Source: Myrica gale
Lineage: Eukaryota > Streptophyta > Magnoliopsida > Fagales > Myricaceae
Length of the DNA stretch: 64,000 nucleotides
Assembly: GCA_963930655.1 (NCBI GenBank)
Contig: OZ005619.1
Span: 3,206,501-3,270,500 of the forward strand
Direction of reading: 5' to 3'
The notes beneath the pieces are model-generated. The model did not search any database. It worked only from the letters and a program-made list of their open reading frames with translations, and was not told the DNA's origin. The position numbers and the translations under genes were made by a program. Positions 24,217 to 33,803 of the stretch are shown here, piece by piece (the first letter of the stretch is position 1; the number at the start of each line of letters is the position of its first letter).

Positions 24217-24563
24217 ACCTTGTCCTTAAAAATTCAATAAAAATTGTAACACCATCATATAAATTTATTGTTTTTATAAAAGCAATGATAATGAATATAA
24301 CTACAAGTAGTAATTAACAAGATGTCTAACATTCTCATACACCTGGTGGAGTCAGCAGATTTTAATGATAGTACTTGAGCGTTTGCATAAAAGCATTGTT
24401 TATTTTATTGTATTACTTTATGGTCATTGATTAAGAATTAGATTGGGTAAAAGAACAATTTGGTGAGACACAAAGGCCACAAACATTTCTCCGTGTCTGA
24501 TCTTTGTCTGAGCCAGACCAAATCCTTTTGTTGCCTAATTCAGTTATATATACAGAGCATAGG

Positions 24564-24663
24564 TTTTTTTTGATAAATAACTCATATATTAATAAAAAGA
24601 AAAGAAAAAGAGAGAGAGCAGTACAAAGATTGTACTAAACTCACTCAGAACATACAAATGAAA
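24564..24663 (-). mobile_element. 100-bp 5'-truncated LINE tail with 14-bp TSD
   Basis: On minus the insert ends ATATGAGTTATTTATC followed by eight A, the usual 3' end of plant LINEs and similar to the end of the element at 3946. It is flanked by perfect 14-bp duplications ATACAGAGCATAGG (24550-24563 and 24664-24677). Only the last 100 bp were integrated. Confidence 0.9.
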
Positions 24664-24887
24664 ATACAGAGCATAGGTGCACCTTAGAAAATTTCCATTA
24701 CAAGCCCTTTAAACATCCAATAATGATATGGTTGCTTATGCATCATTTGAATCCATGGGACATTAGACGACAGTATTACAAATGCTGCCAAAATTCATCC
24801 CAGGTAACACCGCGGGTGGTATAAAGGAGACACTTAAACTAAAAGCCGCAACAACTGGCAGCAGTGACAATTGAAGGAGGGACATAG

Positions 24888-25119
24888 TGACAATAATTTA
24901 GGAAATTTGACCGAATGAATTGGCCGTGTGTATCCTTATCATTATATAGAGATTTGAATCAAGCTATACAAGGTACGTTATCAATTTACAAGGAAAGAAG
25001 TCAAGCGTACGCTATAGAAATCTCGTATCAAACTAAACTAGGAAAGAAGACAAGTATCCGTTGCTATATACAGCTGTAGAATAAGTGAGTAAATATGACA
25101 GCAAAGCTGTCCGTTGACA
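24888..25119 (-). repeat. 3' LTR of a Ty1/copia element
   Basis: On minus it starts TGTCAACGG directly after a polypurine tract (GAGGGGGGC, 25120-25128) and appears to end with TTGTCA at 24888, so it has TG..CA ends and about 232 bp. The CATAG at 24883-24887 would be the target duplication; the partner is lost because the other end of the element is missing. The distal boundary is an inference. Confidence 0.65.
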
Positions 25120-25126
25120 GCCCCCC

Positions 25127-25985
25127 TCAAATTGATGCGGGTTGATCAACCAACATCAATTTGCTATTCAAGAAGTAATGGCGGTGACGAGTAAGAGGCT
25201 TGGTGAAGATGTCAGCAACTTGAAACTCTGTAGCAACATGCGGAAGGGTGATGACTCCATCTTCGAAGGCTTCACGAATAACATGACAATCAACTTCAAT
25301 ATGCTTCGTACGCTCATGATACACAGGGTTGGCCGTGATTTGAATGGCGCTGGTATTGTCGGCATAAAGGGGAGTAGGTTCAATATGAGGGAAGTTCAAT
25401 TCATTAAGTAAACCACGGAGCCAGATAATTTCGGAGCAAGTAAGAGACATAGCACGATACTCAGATTCTGTAGACGACTTCGACACCTGATGTTGCTTTT
25501 TACTTTTCCAAGATATCAAGGCATTACCCAAGAACACACACCAACCAGTGATAGAACGGCGAGTATCGACACTACCAGCTCAGTCAGCATCACTATAAGC
25601 TGTAAGAGACGAAGAAGTGTTGGCAACGAAGAATAAGCCACGAGCAGAAGTACCCTGAACGTAACGAATGATGCGACGAACAACAACCAAGTTAAGGTGA
25701 CGAGGTGTCTGGAGAAACTGACTGACTTGCTGGACAACAAAGGAGATGTCCGGTCGAGTAATAGTGAGGTAGACACGACTACCTACTAACTTGCGATATA
25801 AACTAGGGTCAGCAAGTAAGTAACCCTCCTCTTTGCGAAGTTTGACATTTAACTCCTTGGGAGTGTCAACCATGGAAGTGGTTCGAAGACCAACAAGAGC
25901 CACCAGATCAGAAGCATACTTGTGTTGATTTAGAGAAATACCAGAAGTACTACGAAGCACCTCAAGAAACGAGATCATTTTAAAA
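25127..25985 (-). mobile_element. Ty1/copia RT-RNase H remnant
   Basis: The minus frame reads from the end of the RT domain (LEVLRSTSGISLNQHKYASD, PDISFVVQQVSQF) into RNase H (SWKSKKQHQVSKSSTESEYR, YADNTSAIQI, RTKHIEVDCHVIRE, DIFTKPL), then stops 8 bp before the LTR. One stop codon (TGA, about 25577-25579) replaces the tryptophan usual in DADWAG. The rest of the polyprotein and the 5' LTR are missing. Homology ends at about 25975-26000, where a MULE starts on the other strand. Confidence 0.93.
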
Positions 25986-25994
25986 GAGATAGGA

Positions 25995-27320
25995 TGATGG
26001 GTTACGATCGAATTGTGTCCTAAAATTCTGGTCAAGCTGGATGTAGCGGGTGAAGAGTCGTGCCACTGTCTTCCTACATATGCTGGTAATGGTCTGTTTG
26101 AAGTTGAGCACAAGCATCATGCTTATGTGGTTGACCTAAAATAATAGAACTTGTGGGTGCTGTAAATGGGACATGACGGGTATTCCTTGCACACATGCTT
26201 TTTCGGCAATTTTGTACAATGAAGGAAAGCTGAAATAATTTGTGCACTCATACTATAGCAAAGACATGTACATGCTTGCATATGGGCGTGTCATTTACCC
26301 CATGCCTAATAGGGACCAATGAGTGCAAACAAACTACGAGAAGATATAGCCACCAGGGTCTAGGACACAACCAGGAACACCTAAGAAAAAGAGGATACGA
26401 TCAGTGGACGAACCAAAGAATCCCAATAGAATGAGGAAGGGGGAGGATACCGATGAAGTGTAAGAAATGCAAGCAAAATGGGCACAACAACAGGACTTGT
26501 CTTCGTCGTCAGGAGCGTGAACGACGGTTCAATGGTTTCATTAGTGATGCATCCGCGCCATTTGATGGTCCAAGTGATTTTTGGGAGGAAAATGTAAGTT
26601 GCAGCTCATCTGTATTTTTGATGAGCTTCTGAATCATATACTTATGCCAATTGTCTTAATATGTTTTGGTAGGTGGAGGATGTTCCCCCTTGCGTCTCAA
26701 CCACACAACCAACAACCAACCTCTCAACCAACCAACCAGCCACCAGTCTCTTAACTTCACAGCTAGCCACCTTCAGCAATCAGCCAGCCAGCCACCTGTC
26801 ATTCAACCTCATACCAAGCCAGCAGTCAAGCGACCAGTAAGGACAAAGCATGCTGCTGTGAAGAGTGGCAATTCTTCTTAGCAGGATCCTGAGAAAGTAA
26901 TACGTGTAAGAATTACACATGGTTCATATTTAGCATAAAACAAACTTGACTAATTTTTTTTACTTTACATATAATCACAAAGGAATGTTCTGATATCTGG
27001 CATTGCAACAAGGGTACTAGTAAGGTGACAATCTGGACGGCTGAGAGAACAAGTGGGCACAAGCAATGCAGGACATCCTAAAGTCATTATTAACCTAACT
27101 GTGGACTAATCCAAGTCCCAAACTGGGGGTGGTGTGCGATGTTCATGGGGTGGGCCTGGGGTTGGAAACTCATATGTCATCCGGTGTGAACAAGAGGAAG
27201 AAAAAGCTCCTGCAACATCCTCCTGGGTGGTGGTCCCTACAATTGAGCAGGCTCTGAAGTGTGTTCAGGAGAAAGATAAGGGGAAGGAGAAGGGGAAGAT
27301 GCCAGCATGGAGGCATTAAA
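25995..27320 (+). mobile_element. C-terminal remnant of a MuDR/MULE transposase
   Basis: Plus-strand reading gives the region before and through the SWIM zinc finger (CPKILVKLDVAGEESCHCLP, FEVEHKHHAYVVDLK, KWDMTGIPCTHAFSAI), then YYSKDMYMLAYGRVIYPMP, a basic PGTPKKKRIRSVDEPKN segment, and a zinc knuckle (CKKCKQNGHNNRTC, about 26462-26510), all typical of MULE C-termini. Stops and frameshifts break it. A possible intron lies at about 26591-26672, followed by a Gln/Pro-rich tail. The catalytic part is absent: sequence left of about 25990 is copia on the opposite strand. The right boundary is uncertain. Confidence 0.8.
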
Positions 27321-28859
27321 TAGAATCTGGTTTTGATGCTTTTGTGACAATGTAATTAAACTGAGTCTATATGCTTACATTTTTTATGAATCTGAAATAT
27401 TGTATTGTCAGGCTGATATTTTGTGAAGCTGTAACAGTCTGACTTAATCATTTGTGAAGCTGATATATAAATGCAATTATGGAACCCATTTGCGGGGCTG
27501 ATATTTTGTGAAAATTATTTCTTATGGAATGGATTTTCAATTATTGGCAATTCAGTTGAAACATAAACTTGTGTCAAAGCTTAAATAAATATTTCTTACA
27601 AAATAAAAAACTAAACCACAACACATAGACGACAAATTAAAGTGGTCCATACAATTGAGGGTGCAAATTGTTGGGTCATGGTAGTTTGAGGGTGAAATCT
27701 GATTAAAATGATACTTTTGAGTGCAAATTGAAAAAGGTATGGTAGTTTAAGGGCGAGAAATGTAATTTCCCTTAAAATAAAATTTGTTGAGATGGGGTGA
27801 GATTTTCTCCTGGTACCTTCTTGTTTAGTCCTTCCACTAGCAAAACGCAAGGGTAAATGGCGACTCTTCCTAATTCGTAATATGTAAGACATCCACAAAA
27901 AATATTTCTTCCACTTGTCTGGCAAGATATATATCTGCATCTGCAATATGTTAAACGGAACTACTTGGCTAATTATTGAAGCGCCGCGGTCCACGCACTG
28001 CATAATTGAATGTCGGACTGAGAACTCTTCTTTAATCTGTGGTGAGCACTGCACAGTAATGGAGTTTTCCTTTTTTCGTTTGTTTATTTGTTTCCTTTTC
28101 CTGTTCTTTAAAAAATAGACTTGAATTGACTTGTCACTTTGCTTTGAGAGAAGCTTGTTTCAATTCCTGCAAATTAAGGAGCTCAGATCTCTTGTCGCTC
28201 AGCAAAATTGCATTTTATTCCACCGGAGCAAAGGTCTCTACAATATTTCCCGGTCGACTACAAGAGGTAAAACAAACTTACGTTCTTATACCATTTCCCG
28301 TTGGTTATGCATGCCTTCTTAAAATCTTACTTTGCTTAGGTTTATATGCATGCGTTAACATATCCTGAGCCCTCTCAAATAGGTGAGAAAAAAACTAGAA
28401 AGCATAGAGAAAAATTCAGGATGATATGAGAGCTCCCCAAAACTCAAAACTGCGTACCTTTTAGAACCGTCAATGTTTCATGATCAATTCGCTATTTTGT
28501 GTTCATAAAGTTTTTCTTTTAATCTTAACAATACTAAAGTAAAAATAACTTGTTGGGATATATAACCTGTTGGGATTTTGACTCAAGATGTTTATCTCAT
28601 CCATATGCCAGTTTTTACTTCGAGAGTTCTAATTGTACTTGCGCTAGCAACTACTTAGAAAAAAAAATTCCTTGAGATGGTGGGATTTTAATTCTAGGAT
28701 TGAGGTATGTATAGCAACCGATCAAAAAGAGCATAATTATAAGAAACCTTCAACTTCCAGAGTGATCTTTGTCAATATATGTGTCTCTATTGTTAATTGT
28801 AGAACTGGAGGCATTTTGATTGTATTGTCAGCGATTATCAGGATCTTGTTTCCGCAGCA
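27321..28859. other. Upstream region of the DUF247 copy; duplicated block
   Basis: No coding exon recognised. About 27640-27780 looks like one arm of a foldback element (GTGCAAATTG and AATGTAATTTCCCTT phrases). About 27812-27990 (AACGCAAGGGTAAATGGCGA, ATATTTCTTCCACTTG) is repeated at 31455-31605. The start codon at 28860 follows CCGCAG, so a 5' UTR intron is possible. Confidence 0.5.
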
Positions 28860-30186
28860 ATGGAATCTGTAGCTAGTACAGAGCAAAAGAAAACAAACGG
28901 AAGCTGCCACCCTTCATTCGACATAGAAAACCCTTGTACTCCATTGGTAAGTTCAATGGAAGAGGAGTTGGAAAGCTTGTTTCCGATATCCTCAGAATGT
29001 AGCATCTATAGAGTTCCTGATCGGCTGCGTCATGGCAATGAAAGAGTCTATACACCTCGCACAGTCTCCATTGGCCCGCGATCACCATGGTAAGGAAAGC
29101 TTAAGAGCCATGGAAGAACTAAAACTAAGGCACCTGAAAGCTTTTATTGAACGGACCGAGAAAAGCATGGGGTTCTATATTCAAGTTGTAAGGGAGAAGG
29201 AAGTAAGACTGCGTGGTTGTTACTCGGAAACCATTTAGTTTAACAGTGACCAATTTGTCAAAATCATTTTGGTGGATGCTGCCTTCATCATTGAAGTCTT
29301 ATTAAAGTTCTATTTGAAGTGGGCCAAAAAGTTAAACGTAACTATAATGGATAAACCATGGGTGATACGTGATGTATCGGCTGACATGATATTGCTTGAG
29401 AATCAGCTTCCATTCTTCATCCTTCAAGATCTTCATGACGCAAGCGAACAAATGCAACATGAACAGAGACCAGCTTCCATCGTCGAGCTATCATTTTACT
29501 TCTTCAAAACTGTCGTGCACAGTTTGCAAGGAACAGAAGTTCACAAATTGGAGCTACTCCATTCCTCTAGAATTGAACATTTTTGTTGATCTCTTAAGAT
29601 ACTTATATATACCTTCTAAGAAACAGGATGAAAGGCAACTCAAAACAATTACAACACCGTCTGTGACAGAGCTACATCAAGCTGGTGTCAAGTTTAAGGT
29701 TGGGTCAAGCATGAATTTATTTGACATACAATTCAATAATGGGATTCTCGAGATCCCAAGATTTAATGTAGGTCCCCTTTCAGAACTTCCAATCCGAAAC
29801 ATTGTCGTCTTTGAGCAATGCTCCCGTTTGGAGAATTACATGAATGATTATGTCACGCTCTTGTATCGCCTTGTTTGCAGCCCCAAGGATGTGGACTTAC
29901 TAATCAAAAATGGAATTATTGAGAAGCGAAGTGACTTTAATGAAGGGAGAAATCATATTCACAATCTCCCGATCGATTTGCTCGTCACTACCTTCATAAA
30001 TTTTACTTTGCTAGCCTTTGTGAAGACTTGAATGCTTACTACAGATCATCCCGGCACCAGTGGAAGGCGAGCTTAAAACAAAATTACTTCAACACACCAT
30101 GGACAATCATTTCTTTTGTTGCAGCCATTGTTCTCCTTTTACTCACTCTAATACAGACGGCGAGTTCTGTGATCTCCATAGCGTAG
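28860..30186 (+). pseudogene. DUF247 (UPF0481) gene, broken by frameshifts and a stop
   Basis: Plants carry large families of DUF247 membrane-anchored proteins of mostly unknown function. Recognisable pieces: an N-terminus from MESVASTEQ, CSIYRVPDRLRHGNERVYTP, then in a new frame HHGKESLRAMEELKLRHLKA, RGCYSETI, VDAAFIIEVLLKF, RDVSADMILLENQLPFF, then LLRYLYIPSKK and VFEQCSRLENYMNDYVTLLY, and finally LCEDLNAYYRSSRHQWKASL with a C-terminal membrane helix (FVAAIVLLLLTLIQTASSVI). Lesions: a frameshift near 29085, TAG at 29236-29238 (Gln expected), a frameshift in a T-run near 29578-29582, and another near 29995-30003. All parts are present in order, so it decayed recently and almost certainly makes no full protein. 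Confidence 0.9.
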
Positions 30187-31007
30187 GTGAAAGCAACACT
30201 GCAAATGTGACTGTTTCACCACTCCATGCAGGGCAGGTTTTTTCTAGTATTGCTGCAGCTGTAAGTTTTCTTGCATATGTATCCGTGTGCGGATTATAAT
30301 ATCTCGTGGCAGTTAATTTTTCCAAATGATTCATTTGTTTTTGCAAGAAATAAATCATGTTCGTTCCGCGTCATTCCTACCATTTACCACTTCGAATCAT
30401 CTTACCTGATCAGTTCCATCCTAAGAAAATATACTTCAATCAAGTGATGCTGCCATTTTTCTGCTCTGAAAAATTACAGGTCACAATAATCTCTTAATAA
30501 AAAAGCGAAGATAGCTAGGGGATATAGGAATAATACATAGTGTATTCTTAATTCTGTGATGTTTTTTATGATAGGATTGTTGTTGCTTAAATGTTCTTCC
30601 AAATTGAGCACAATGTTCATAAAATCTGGTTGAAAATAGATCATATATTGTTCTCTCTATATATATTGATTCAGATATCTACACATTGCTGTTAATTATC
30701 TCTTGTAGAAGAAATTTATATTTTATTTTCTCGTTTATATCGTTTGAATTATAACAATTGCACGGACAATCCATAAATTAGGGATTCTTTAACTTTTAAT
30801 AGAAGACATAATTTCACAAGATGCTAACATTACATCATCCAGCATAGGTTCATCCTGAGCTAGTTCCCCCTAATACATTATGGTTAACGACTTAACGGAT
30901 GATGGATCCAGAGTCCATATTCACATCTGAAATAGCACCAAAAGGCCCACTAAAACATTCAGCCCGTTACACATGAGAAAATAAAAGTTTAGAGAGAAAA
31001 AAAAAAA
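30187..31007. other. 3' flank of the DUF247 pseudogene
   Basis: No gene. The first 120 bp or so are homologous to the region after the DUF247 tail fragment at about 32162-32290. The remainder is AT-rich with nothing recognised. Confidence 0.5.
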
Positions 31008-31325
31008 AAGAAATTGACATTTTAATCCTTAGATTTTGAGCACTTTTTTATTTTAGTCCTTCACTTTCAACTTTCAAAGTTTTAGTCTTTGAGTTTTCTT
31101 TTTTTGACGAAGTGGTCATTTCGCCAGTCTGCCGTCCATATGCTTAACGGCACATGAAGCGGTTGACCGGGTATATGTGTTGAAAGTGAGCGATCGATCA
31201 TTTCATGTAGCGGACGACAAACTGAAGGAATTATCATTTCGTCAAACAAAGAAAACTCAAAAACTAAAAATTTGAAAGTTGAAAGTGAAGAATTAAAATA
31301 AGTGTCCAAAATCTAAAGACTAAAA
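31008..31325. mobile_element. Foldback element related to 42912-43330
   Basis: Inverted ends (TTTTAATCCTTAGATTTTG on the left, CAAAATCTAAAGACTAAAAA on the right) surround a core with short GGTTGACC/GATCGATC-type palindromes and the phrase CAGTCTGCCGTC. The same phrases occur in the element at 42912-43330, so both belong to one family. Confidence 0.7.
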
Positions 31326-31348
31326 AATGGAAAGAAAAAAAAAAGTAA

Positions 31349-31403
31349 TCCACTGCCGGGATTTGAGCCCGGATTCCATTGCCATTGTACTACGTACAGC
31401 GGA
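31349..31403 (-). repeat. tRNA-like retrocopy 1
   Basis: On minus it begins TCCGCTGTACGTAGTACAATGG and ends with a T-arm (CCGGGCTCAAATCCCGG) and a mutated acceptor strand. The anticodon region is deleted, leaving 55 nt. It is followed on the same strand by an A-rich tract, as a retroposed copy would be. Confidence 0.6.
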
Positions 31404-31454
31404 TTTGCTATTTTGTTTGCTAATTATAATCAAATATGGCGATTCTTTCTTCTT

Positions 31455-31605
31455 GTTTAGTTCTTCAACTAGTAAAACGCAAGGCAAACGGCGACTCTTC
31501 CTAATTCGTAATCTCCAAGACATCCACCAAAATATTTCTTCCACTTGGCTGGCAAGATATAACATATCTGCAATCAGTTAAAACGGAACTACTTGGCTTA
31601 TTGAC
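31455..31605. repeat. Duplicate of 27812-27990
   Basis: Shares long blocks with the region upstream of the DUF247 pseudogene (AACGCAAGG, CGACTCTTCCTAATTCGTAA, ATATTTCTTCCACTTG, AAACGGAACTACTTGGCT) in the same orientation. It marks the start of a second, partly deleted copy of the locus. Confidence 0.85.
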
Positions 31606-31657
31606 ATTTCGATGGGCCGATGAGGAAATAAAAGTTTTTTTTTTTTAAAACAATTAT

Positions 31658-31720
31658 TCCGCTGCCGGGATTTGAACCCGGATTCTATTATCATTAGAAT
31701 TGCCATTGTGCTACAGCGGA
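31658..31720 (-). tRNA. tRNA-like sequence, truncated D arm, anticodon GAT; likely pseudo
   Basis: The 63-nt minus-strand sequence has a perfect 7-bp acceptor stem (TCCGCTG with CAGCGGA), a 5-bp anticodon stem (TTCTA/TAGAA) with 7-nt loop ATGATAA (anticodon GAT if standard numbering holds) and a perfect T arm (CCGGG TTCAAAT CCCGG). The D arm is too short for a normal tRNA. An A-rich tract follows on minus and two degraded copies lie nearby, so a tRNA-derived retroposon or pseudo-tRNA is more likely than a functional gene. Confidence 0.45.
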
Positions 31721-31984
31721 TTTGTTGTTATCATTTTGCTAATTAAGAATCTAATTAACAGCAATCCAGCAAAAGGAAAAGGAATACATTTTATATCGTC
31801 AATAATATCCATTAGGATCCAATCTCTTACTAAACACATTAGTTTAGGAAAACCTATGATCTACAGATAGTAATTTCCGCATGAACTAAAAAAAAAGATC
31901 TCTTTTTGCTATTGAATGGTTTAAAGCATTATCGACCTCTCTCAATTGGCTTTTAACTATCATAATGACTTCTACTTTGTTAAC

Positions 31985-32290
31985 TAGTCTTTGTGAAGAC
32001 CCGAATACTTATTGCGGATCAACCTAGCATGAGTGGATGGCAGCTTGAAAGAAAATTACTTCAACACTTCATATGCCATCATTTCTTTTATTCCAGATGT
32101 TGTTCTCTTTTTACTTACTCTAATACAAACGGTGAGTTCAGTTATCTCGATAAGTTAGGCAAAAGCAACACTGAAATGTGATGGTTTTCAATACTCCATG
32201 CGTGGCAGTTGTTTGTGGTATTGTTGTAGTTACACCTTTGTTTGTATATGCATCTGTTAGTGCGGATTCTAATATGTAAAGCTCCTATAG
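31985..32290 (+). pseudogene. Second copy of the DUF247 3' end (fragment)
   Basis: Matches 30007-30310: it reads SLCEDPNTYCGST, then stops, and keeps the DNA of the terminal membrane-helix coding region and 3' flank with many differences. With 31455-31605 it forms a tandem duplicate whose central 1.6 kb (most of the gene) is missing. Confidence 0.85.
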
Positions 32291-33750
32291 CTAGTTCTGT
32301 GAGAGAAGAATCAGTTTTCTTCTGTGATGCTTTTGATTAGACACAAGTGTTATTGTGTTTTAATCTTCTGTAATCGATGTTTTTAATTAGATAAAAGTAT
32401 TGTTGTTGCAATCACTCCAAATGAGTGAAAAATATCTAATAAAATTCGGATGTACCCCGACCTTATTATTATAAATAAATAAACATTCCAAATGAGTAAA
32501 GTACTCCAAAAGGCATATAGACACATGAATTTGTTGGAACAAATTCAGGTCTCTCTGATCTATACCTCATTATGTTCTGTTTTTTCATCTGTCTGAGTTA
32601 TAAAAAGAGGTGGAAGCATTTCAAGATAGGGGCATCGACCAAATTTTTACATGCAATTAATAAGTTACTTAAACATAATAGATATCATTGAACCAAATCG
32701 ATTTCCTATACATTGAACCAAAAGAGGCCCTTTATCTTGGATGGACATTTTGGTCATTTTGCATGATTTTCCGCGGATTTAACGCCTAATTTAGACGGGA
32801 GCCTAGAATTGATGATTTTCAAAAGTTATGGGTCTCAAATCGCCGAATTGATAGTTAGAGATACCAATTTGATTGTTGTTCATACTTATGGAGCTAACTA
32901 TGACTTTACCCCAAAAAACAATTATCCGCTGCCTGGATTCTATGATCATTAGAATTGCCATTTTGCTACATAATATATATATAAGCTCATCTTAAACAAT
33001 TGAATGATTTTAATCATTATCAAATTTATTATCATCGCTTGAAAAAAATTGATGTTTTTAAATTATTATCAAATATATCATGTTCTAAAAATAGAGAGCA
33101 ATAACCATTTCATTTCAAGAAAGAACAAAAATTGTAAAATATATTTATGTCATATTAAAAATAGATTTTTTCCTTTCTAATTTCACTTTATTATGGTCTC
33201 CCATAAGAGGGGATTAAAAAATATCGAATCGTCTTTAAAGTTATTTTCCTATGTTCCACATAGCATAGAAAGAATGTGATGACTTGACATGCTATTAGAC
33301 TAATAGATGTATTTTGGTAAATCCACTCCCATTGATATTCACTCTTTCTTTCTCACGATAGGCATTAATTAAATTTCTATTTCTTGTAATTTTAATAGTC
33401 AATTTCATAAACATTTTCCCCCAAAATTTATACGAGGAAGATTTTAAGAAAATATATTCGAGTTTAAAATGCATGCCTTAAATATTCCAACCCCTAAAGA
33501 ATTCGAAACATAAATATATCATTTCTTAAAGATTAATTACAAATAAAAAGCAGAACGTCATAAAAGCTCATCTATATTAGTTTTAACATGTTTTTTTTTT
33601 AGCTTCCAAAAGTGGAACCGGTCCTTGATTCAGCCGAGTGATAGCAAAAGCCCAATTCATATCATGGTCGGACCGAGTTGTGGGAATGTTGTTGAGCTGC
33701 TATTTAATTTATCTCTTTTTAAATCAAAAGATGAATTTGAATGGCAGTTT

Positions 33751-33753
<3 letters not shown>
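32291..33753. other. AT-rich intergenic; degraded tRNA-like copy 3
   Basis: No gene. At 32925-32970 a third, degraded tRNA-like copy lies on minus (ATGGCAATTCTAATGATCAT, CCAGGCAGCGGA), lacking its 5' acceptor and most of the T arm. Sequence around 32715-32905 resembles foldback-element arms. Confidence 0.5.

Positions 33754-33790
<37 letters not shown>
33754..33790. repeat. (TA)n microsatellite
   Basis: An uninterrupted TA run of about 18 units. Open frames through it are artefacts of the repeat. Confidence 0.95.
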
Positions 33791-33803
<13 letters not shown>

